Shown piece by piece: positions 59,272 through 64,000 of a stretch of 64,000 nt of DNA. Location: contig NZ_CANLZM010000008.1 of NCBI RefSeq assembly GCF_947495565.1, positions 124,001 to 188,000 of the forward strand. Direction: 5' to 3'. The stretch's first letter is position 1. The number at the start of each line of letters is the position of its first letter. The DNA is from an uncultured Pontibacter sp. (GTDB taxonomy: Bacteria > Bacteroidota > Bacteroidia > Cytophagales > Hymenobacteraceae). The notes beneath the pieces were generated by a model. That model was not told the origin of the DNA. It saw only the letters and a list, made by a program, of their open reading frames with translations, and ran no database searches. The position numbers and the translations under genes are program-made.

Positions 59272-59850
59272 ATGGAGGAACTGGAAAGTTTACTGCAGCG
59301 CGTGCGCGCCTGCCGCATCTGCGAAGAACACCTGCCGCTGGGGCCACGCCCTGTGCTGACAGCCAGCAGCACCGCAAAGCTACTGGTGGTAGGGTAGGCT
59401 CCTGGCACTAAAGTGCATGCCAGCGGCATCCCCTGGAACGACCAAAGCGGCAAACGCCTGCGGCAGTGGCTAGGCCTGGAGCCGCAGGTGTTTTACGATG
59501 CCAGCAAGGTGGCCATTATACCGATGGGTTTCTGCTACCCCGGCAAAGGCAAATCCGGGGATCTGCCGCCCCGCCCTGAGTGTAGCCTGCACTGGCACCA
59601 GCAATTGCTGGAACAGCTGCCGAATATCCAACTCACGCTGCTCATCGGCAAGTATGCGCAGGAGTACTTTTTGGGAGATCAGGCCAAGCCTACTTTAACT
59701 GAAACCGTAACCAATTGGCACCAATACCTACCTTCTTACATGCCCATGCCCCACCCTTCGCCGCGCAATCAGTTCTGGCTTCGTCGCAACCCATGGTTTG
59801 AGGCCGATGCCATACCGTATGTACAGCAACTTGTGAAGTCCATTATCTAA
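59272..59850 (+). pseudogene. Uracil-DNA glycosylase family gene with in-frame TAG
   Basis: A 192-codon frame starting ATG 59272 reads like a small uracil-DNA glycosylase family protein, and is interrupted by TAG at 59395-59397 (codon 42). It then continues as APGTKVHASGIPWNDQSGKR, which is the family motif that normally begins with Gly-Gln-Ala-Pro-Gly; the stop sits exactly at the Gln (CAG to TAG). Later blocks are PMPHPSPRNQFW and the GFCYPGKGKSGDLPP loop. There is no frameshift. Without suppression only 41 residues are made. An internal start at codon 48 or so would lose the first motif. Confidence 0.82.
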
Positions 59851-59914
59851 GAGTATACGTATATTCATTTTCTGTAGTACATTACCGAACACGCCCTAAG
59901 TCCATACTTGCTAT

Positions 59915-61063
59915 ATGATAAACTACCCCTCAAGCAAACTGCCAGATGTTGGCACCAGCATCTTCACGGTTATGTCGGCGCTTGCTAACGAGCATAAGGC
60001 CCTAAACCTGTCGCAGGGTTTCCCGGATTTTAATTGCCCGGAGCCGCTGATAAACCTGGTGACAAAGTATATGCAGGAGGGTTTTAACCAGTATGCGCCC
60101 ATGCATGGCATGCCGCAGCTGCGCCACAAAATCAGCCTGAGAATAGAGAAGCTGTACGGTTACCTTCCGAACCCGGACACAGAGATAACAGTTACCTCCG
60201 GTGCCACAGAGGCCTTGAATGCTGCCATCACCGCCGTTGTTAAGCCCGGCGATGAAGTGGTGGTACTGGAGCCTTGCTACGATAGTTATGCGCCAGTTAT
60301 CCGGTTGTGCGGCGGTTCCCCTATCTATGTGCCGTTGGCGCTGCCAGATTTTTCAGTGGATTGGGATCAGGTGAAGAAACGACTATCGCCTCGCACCCGC
60401 ATGATCATCATCAACACACCCCACAACCCCACTGGAGCCGTTATGACACGGCAGGACATGGACACGCTGGCCAATTTGCTGGACGGCTCGGATATACTGG
60501 TGCTGAGCGATGAGGTGTATGAGCACATGGTGTTTGACGGGCAGCAACACTACAGCGCCTTACAGCACCCGCAGCTCCGCGTGCGCAGCTTTGTAGTTTC
60601 CTCGTTCGGTAAAACATATCACACCACCGGCTGGAAAGTGGGTTATACCATCGCGCCGCCACAATTGACTAACGAACTGCGCAAAATGCACCAGTTCATC
60701 ACTTTCTGCACCGCTACTCCTTTTCAACTGGCCATTGCAGATTTTATGGATCAGGAGGGGCATTATCTCGGGTTGCCGGACTTTTATCAGGCTAAGCGCG
60801 ATTTCTTTGTGGAGCAACTGCAGCAAAGCCGCTTTGAGCTCACTCCTTCGGCAGGCACTTATTTTCAGCTGGCTAAGTATAGCGGCATCTCCAACGAGTA
60901 TGACCTGGATTTTGCCAAGCGTCTTACAACTGAAACTGGCGTAGCGGCCATCCCTGTTTCCGCTTTTTACCATGATAAAACAGATAACAAGTACCTGCGC
61001 TTCTGCTTTGCCAAGAGCGAAGAAACCCTTAAAGCAGCCGGAGAGAAGCTAGCTAAACTTTGA
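59915..61063 (+). CDS. Methionine aminotransferase-like PLP enzyme
   Basis: A 382-residue class I/II aminotransferase. Seen are NLSQGFPDFNCPEPL, the NTPHNPTGAVM loop (the Asn that contacts the PLP phosphate), and SSFGKTYHTTGWKVGY with the PLP lysine at residue 233. The closest type is the YbdL-like methionine (or kynurenine) aminotransferase, which transaminates methionine and related acids. The product is cytoplasmic. It is followed after 32 bp by an omega-amidase-like gene, which would hydrolyse the ketoglutaramate formed when glutamine is the amino donor. That pair suggests methionine salvage or a glutamine-linked transaminase. Confidence 0.93.
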   Translation: MINYPSSKLPDVGTSIFTVMSALANEHKALNLSQGFPDFNCPEPLINLVTKYMQEGFNQYAPMHGMPQLRHKISLRIEKLYGYLPNPDTEITVTSGATEALNAAITAVVKPGDEVVVLEPCYDSYAPVIRLCGGSPIYVPLALPDFSVDWDQVKKRLSPRTRMIIINTPHNPTGAVMTRQDMDTLANLLDGSDILVLSDEVYEHMVFDGQQHYSALQHPQLRVRSFVVSSFGKTYHTTGWKVGYTIAPPQLTNELRKMHQFITFCTATPFQLAIADFMDQEGHYLGLPDFYQAKRDFFVEQLQQSRFELTPSAGTYFQLAKYSGISNEYDLDFAKRLTTETGVAAIPVSAFYHDKTDNKYLRFCFAKSEETLKAAGEKLAKL

Positions 61064-61095
61064 TCAATAATTGTTAATTGTTTTAACTCTCGTTC

Positions 61096-61872
61096 ATGAA
61101 CCTACGCGTTACCATAGTACAAACGGAGCTGCACTGGCAGGATGCCGAGGCAAACCGCAACATGTTCAGCGAAAAGCTGGCCAATGCCGCCCCTAAAACC
61201 GACTTGATAGTGCTGCCCGAGATGTTTACCACCGGCTTCAGCATGAATGCAGCCGATGTGGCAGAAGAGGCCAACGGCACCACGCTGAACTGGATGCAGC
61301 AGGAGGCGAAGCAGCACCAGGCGGTAGTAACAGGAAGTGTGATGGTGCGGGCGGAGGAGCAGCATTTTAACCGGCTTTACTGGGTGCGTCCCGACGGCAG
61401 CTTTGCCACCTACGATAAGAAACACCTGTTCCGGATGGCCAAGGAGCACCATACGTATACTTCTGGCAAAGAGCGGCTGCTAGTGGAGCTGAACGGCTGG
61501 AAAATTTGCCCGTTGGTGTGCTACGACCTGCGCTTCCCGGTTTGGAGCCGCAACACAGATAGTGCCTATGACCTGCTGCTGTACGTAGCCAACTGGCCCA
61601 AAATACGCCGCCAGCCGTGGCGCACGCTGCTCCAGGCCCGCGCTATCGAAAACCTGGCTTATGTGGCAGGCGTAAACCGCGTAGGCACCGACGGCAACAA
61701 TCACCCTTACTCCGGCGACTCTGCTATCATTCACCCTAAAGGTTACCATTTACTAGAAACAGCCGAGGTAGAGGGCATCCATACTTTAACTTTAAGTAAA
61801 AAAGAGCTGGAAGATTTCAGAGAGGCGTTCCCGGCGCATTTAGATGCCGACAGGTTCAGTTTGGAAGGGTGA
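61096..61872 (+). CDS. Omega-amidase / nitrilase family amidohydrolase
   Basis: A 258-residue carbon-nitrogen hydrolase with the Glu-Lys-Cys triad: Glu42 in VLPEMFTTGF, Lys108 in YDKKHLF and Cys142 in PLVCYDLRFP. It belongs to the YafV-like subgroup, known omega-amidases that split alpha-ketoglutaramate to alpha-ketoglutarate and ammonia. The gene follows the transaminase by 32 bp and shares its transcript, so it probably removes the ketoamide by-product. It is cytoplasmic. Confidence 0.93.
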   Translation: MNLRVTIVQTELHWQDAEANRNMFSEKLANAAPKTDLIVLPEMFTTGFSMNAADVAEEANGTTLNWMQQEAKQHQAVVTGSVMVRAEEQHFNRLYWVRPDGSFATYDKKHLFRMAKEHHTYTSGKERLLVELNGWKICPLVCYDLRFPVWSRNTDSAYDLLLYVANWPKIRRQPWRTLLQARAIENLAYVAGVNRVGTDGNNHPYSGDSAIIHPKGYHLLETAEVEGIHTLTLSKKELEDFREAFPAHLDADRFSLEG

Positions 61873-61904
61873 TTTACGTTAGCACCAGAGGCTTAATAAA
61901 GTTG

Positions 61905-62232
61905 CTATACCGGGTCCAACCACCCCTAACCCCTCCTTGTCTAAGGCGGAGAATTTTACCCCGCCCCAGCCCTCCTCTTTTCTCGAGGGCCTCTACCCCC
62001 AAAACAGGGGCGGGAGTTCGGTTCAAGTTGCATTAGCGGTGGCTATCGAAAACGGTCCCAGCCTTTCCGTTGAGCGCCTTGTATTGATGCGGCGCCCGTA
62101 AGGGCAGCCTGCAGCGGAGCTAAAGAGGGCCCCTACCCCCGGCAGCTTCAATACACCGCGCGATGCGGGAAGACGAGGCCTCCCTTAAAGAGGGCCCCTA
62201 CCCCCGCCTGGAGAGAGCCAAAGCCAGAGCTG
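61905..62232 (-). repeat. Long intergenic repeat, copy C (inverted)
   Basis: Inverted relative to copies A (3963-4260) and B (16990-17371). Its matching blocks, read on the minus strand, are GGGGGTAGGGGCCCTCTTTA, GGGAGGCCTCGTCTTCCCGC, GGCGCTCAACGGAAAG, CTTAGACAAGGAGGGG and TTAGGGGTGGTTGGACCC. It holds two full GGGGGTAGGGGCCCTC units (as GAGGGCCCCTACCCCC near 62126 and 62193) and a degenerate one near 61985. It occupies most of the 509-bp gap to the next gene; the remainder carries AAGTATA words at about 62275 and 62316. Confidence 0.78.
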
Positions 62233-62381
62233 GAACGAGCAGGATCTAGAGCCTTAGATGAACGGTAGCTAGCAAGTATAGCCTGTATCAAACTGAAGAA
62301 AACAGCAGCAACAAAGTATAGCCATAGATGGTATGAGCTGTTAACCAGCACTAGCCCGCAAGTACAGCCATAACGCTAAAA

Positions 62382-62768
62382 TCATACTTCCAGAAACTGC
62401 CTCACCGCCGGCACTACCTCCTCCTCCCGCACTACCTTTAAGTCTACATGCGGGCGTGCAGCAAAGATGCGCTGGAGGCGCGGGTGCTGGCCCTGCAGCA
62501 GTATCAGCCGCTGCTTTCCCTCTACAAACAGTTCCTCCAGCAGCGGCATCAGGCTATTTAGGTCAGCAGTGTTTTCATCAGACTTTATACTTACCACCGC
62601 ACGTTCAGACTCCCGGAGCAGGCGCAGGGCGTAGTGCTGCAGCAGTTTATCAGAAGCAGCATCCAGGTCAAGTACAGAGACGGCAGGCATACTTTGGCGC
62701 ACCTGCTTCACCACCGGCTGATGAAAGGCTGTGCTTACTGCTAAATCAACGTATAAATATGCCTGCAT
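62382..62768 (-). CDS. Hypothetical alpha/beta protein after FG-GAP gene
   Basis: A 128-residue soluble protein with alternating strands and helices (VSVLDLDAASDKLLQHYALR near 31, RLILLQGQHPRLQRIF near 87), no signal and no recognised family. Its ATG overlaps the stop of the FG-GAP gene by one base (TGATG), so the two are co-transcribed and translationally coupled. The role is unknown. Confidence 0.68.
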   Translation of the reverse strand: MQAYLYVDLAVSTAFHQPVVKQVRQSMPAVSVLDLDAASDKLLQHYALRLLRESERAVVSIKSDENTADLNSLMPLLEELFVEGKQRLILLQGQHPRLQRIFAARPHVDLKVVREEEVVPAVRQFLEV

Positions 62769-64000
62769 CAGCGTACTATCAATCTAACAGAAGTATGGCT
62801 GCCGCTTTCGGAGCTAGCCCTCACAAAGTAAATACCAGCCTGCAGCCCCTGCACCTGCAAGGTATGGGTATGGGTATACTTGTTAGGATGGCTGCGGTAG
62901 ACGCGCTTGCCCACCGCATCGTATACTTCCAGCTGCACCGGCTCCGAAGCCTGTACTTTTACTGGTGTTTCCTGGTTGTTGTCGTGCGGGTTAGGATATA
63001 CCAGCAACGAGAGTTTTTCACCTGCACCTGTGCCCGCCTTGTAGCCTGAAGTTTGCTGCAGCAAGTATAAACCACCGCCTCTAGACCCCAACACCAAGTA
63101 CAGTTTGCCTTCTCCGCCTAGAGGCGCTGCTGCTATACTCAGGCCGTTGCCCAACCTGGTAGCCTGCACCTGCTCCGTTAGCTCGTTTTCCAGCACTTCT
63201 GTTTCGGCAGTTAAGGCAGTAGTTATACTTTGGGTGATGTTTTGGAAGATGCGGAGTTCGCCGCTTTCATCCACTGTCAACAAATCTAGTGCGCCGTCGC
63301 CGTCTATATCATACACGAAAGGATGCAGGTAGCGGCGCTCAAAATTATAACCGATTCCTCCAAAGCTGCTGTTCTCCAACGTATAAACCGGTGCCGAAGC
63401 CGTGCCTGTGTTACGGTAAAACTCCAGGTTGCTGGCCGCTTTGCCTAACAGCAAATCCAAGTCGCCGTCGCCGTCCAGGTCTGCAAAAGCGGGCGAATCG
63501 CTGTGGGCTGTTTTTAGCAGCTCCTGCTGCTGCGCCAGGTCATAGGCTGCTGGCTGGCCTGTGGCTGCCAGGTTGCGGAGCCAGGTAATGCGGGTAGTGC
63601 CTTCGCTCTTTGCTGTAAGCACAAGGTCTGGTTTGCCATCACCGTTCACATCGGCAAAAAGAGGTTTTATACTATAAAGCTGCTGGCTGTGCAGTTTCAG
63701 GAAGTCGTCGGTTACCAACTCAAAAGCCGGATCGGTGGCAGTGCCGGTGTTGCGGTAATAGCTGATGGAGCCGCTGTAAATGCCGTTTCGGTAGCTGGCA
63801 TCGTTCCCGACCAGCATATCCAGGTCACCGTCGCCGTCCAGGTCTGCAAAAGCGGGGTAAGCGCCTTCGCTCAGGTCAATCATATGGCCCTGCAGAAAAT
63901 CATCCTGCACAAAACTGAACTCAGGCTTGTCGGTTGCGCCCAGATTGCGGTAAAGCCAGGTGGAGCGCTGAAAATCCATGTCTGTTATTTCAGCATACGC
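62768..64000 (-). CDS. FG-GAP repeat protein with T9SS sorting domain (5' end off window)
   Basis: The frame stays open to the right edge, so this is a partial gene; at least 410 codons are here. Several FG-GAP/VCBS repeats carry Ca-binding Asp-rich loops (AFADLDGDGDLDMLVGND, ADVNGDGKPDLVL, DIDGDGALDLLTVD). After residue about 330 comes a type IX secretion C-terminal sorting domain (YPNPHDNNQETPVKV, LEVYDAVGKRVYR, LQAGIYFVRASS). The protein should be secreted by T9SS and anchored at the cell surface, perhaps for adhesion or polymer binding. An internal ATG at 63979 should not be taken as the start. Its stop overlaps the start of the 62382-62768 gene. Confidence 0.85.
   Translation of the reverse strand, partial: AYAEITDMDFQRSTWLYRNLGATDKPEFSFVQDDFLQGHMIDLSEGAYPAFADLDGDGDLDMLVGNDASYRNGIYSGSISYYRNTGTATDPAFELVTDDFLKLHSQQLYSIKPLFADVNGDGKPDLVLTAKSEGTTRITWLRNLAATGQPAAYDLAQQQELLKTAHSDSPAFADLDGDGDLDLLLGKAASNLEFYRNTGTASAPVYTLENSSFGGIGYNFERRYLHPFVYDIDGDGALDLLTVDESGELRIFQNITQSITTALTAETEVLENELTEQVQATRLGNGLSIAAAPLGGEGKLYLVLGSRGGGLYLLQQTSGYKAGTGAGEKLSLLVYPNPHDNNQETPVKVQASEPVQLEVYDAVGKRVYRSHPNKYTHTHTLQVQGLQAGIYFVRASSESGSHTSVRLIVR

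Larger units (their letters stand above)
571..63227. repeat. Dispersed heptamer AAGTATA / TATACTT
   Basis: By eye I count about 135 exact copies in the window: about 73 read TATACTT and about 62 read AAGTATA on the plus strand. A given heptamer is expected about 8 times in 64 kb on both strands together. Copies occur in intergenic DNA and inside genes on both strands. Examples are 571, 2658, 9509, 16872, 16892, 16904, 24469, 33826, 43348, 56478 and 63221 (TATACTT) and 5695, 20161, 26396, 41887, 45506, 50130 and 63065 (AAGTATA). Common extensions are TTTATACTTT and CAAGTATAAAC. Coordinates here span first to last copy noted. Long gaps exist, for example 26.4-29.2 kb, 39.1-41.7 kb and 53.1-56.1 kb. 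Function is unknown; see findings. Confidence 0.85.

Noticed and set aside
63979-64000. ATG at 63979 as the start of the FG-GAP gene
   Set aside because: The frame stays open to the window edge and a mature repeat protein lacks its signal peptide here, so the true start must lie outside.
1-64000. tRNA, rRNA, riboswitch, phage or CRISPR features
   Set aside because: I looked for tRNA TpsiC-like blocks, rRNA-like sequence and cas-like genes in the gaps and saw none that I could support.

Overview
The window looks like chromosomal DNA from a member of the Bacteroidota, order Cytophagales, most likely a Hymenobacteraceae such as Pontibacter. This is inferred from gene families, not from a marker gene. 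The evidence is a MurF-alanine racemase fusion, a CarB without its C-terminal regulatory domain, several Bacteroidota-type families (DUF5686, DUF4834, DUF4230, DUF2911, DUF4142), a type IX secretion sorting domain, a -33/-7 promoter of the TTG/TAnnTTTG type before carB, and few recognisable Shine-Dalgarno sequences. Most of the window appears to be near 50% GC. I saw no rRNA, tRNA, CRISPR array or prophage.

Layout. 0.2-9.1 kb: murF-alr, two DMT exporters, a DUF5686 outer-membrane protein and recX. 9.3-12.0 kb: a more AT-rich patch of small secreted or membrane proteins and an AraC regulator, with a relic of a duplicated gene junction. 12.1-20.4 kb: a mostly minus-strand block of DUF4230, D-cysteine desulfhydrase-like enzyme, YfhO, DUF4834 and carB. 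20.4-27.6 kb: small proteins, a DsbA-like protein, an HTTM membrane protein between two Thr/Gly-rich lipoproteins, DUF3616 and msrA. 27.9-38.9 kb: a phospholipase C-like gene broken by two stops, PAP2, DUF4864, dipeptidase M19, a membrane M28 peptidase, TerC, YajQ, GNAT and lipocalin. 39.3-41.1 kb: a strongly AT-rich two-gene island. 41.2-49.3 kb: sterol desaturase family, GluQRS, DUF2911, MscS, a J-domain protein, a HAD dehalogenase and a broken RAYT transposase with REP hairpins. 49.5-56.9 kb: mfd, then a six-PAS histidine kinase with its response regulator. 57.1-64 kb: two disordered His/Arg-rich proteins, a broken uracil-DNA glycosylase, a methionine aminotransferase plus omega-amidase pair, and a T9SS-sorted FG-GAP protein that runs off the right edge.

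The genes are mostly housekeeping, envelope and stress functions in short operons rather than one large cluster. The most striking signal is not a gene. The heptamer AAGTATA (reverse complement TATACTT) occurs about 135 times by eye count, against roughly 8 expected by chance for both orientations. It lies in both orientations, in genes and between them, and in two places forms the arms of terminator-like hairpins. That is the architecture of a DNA uptake sequence, though other explanations remain open. Other signals are a three-copy intergenic repeat of about 0.3-0.4 kb, and three genes carrying four in-frame stop codons with no frameshift.
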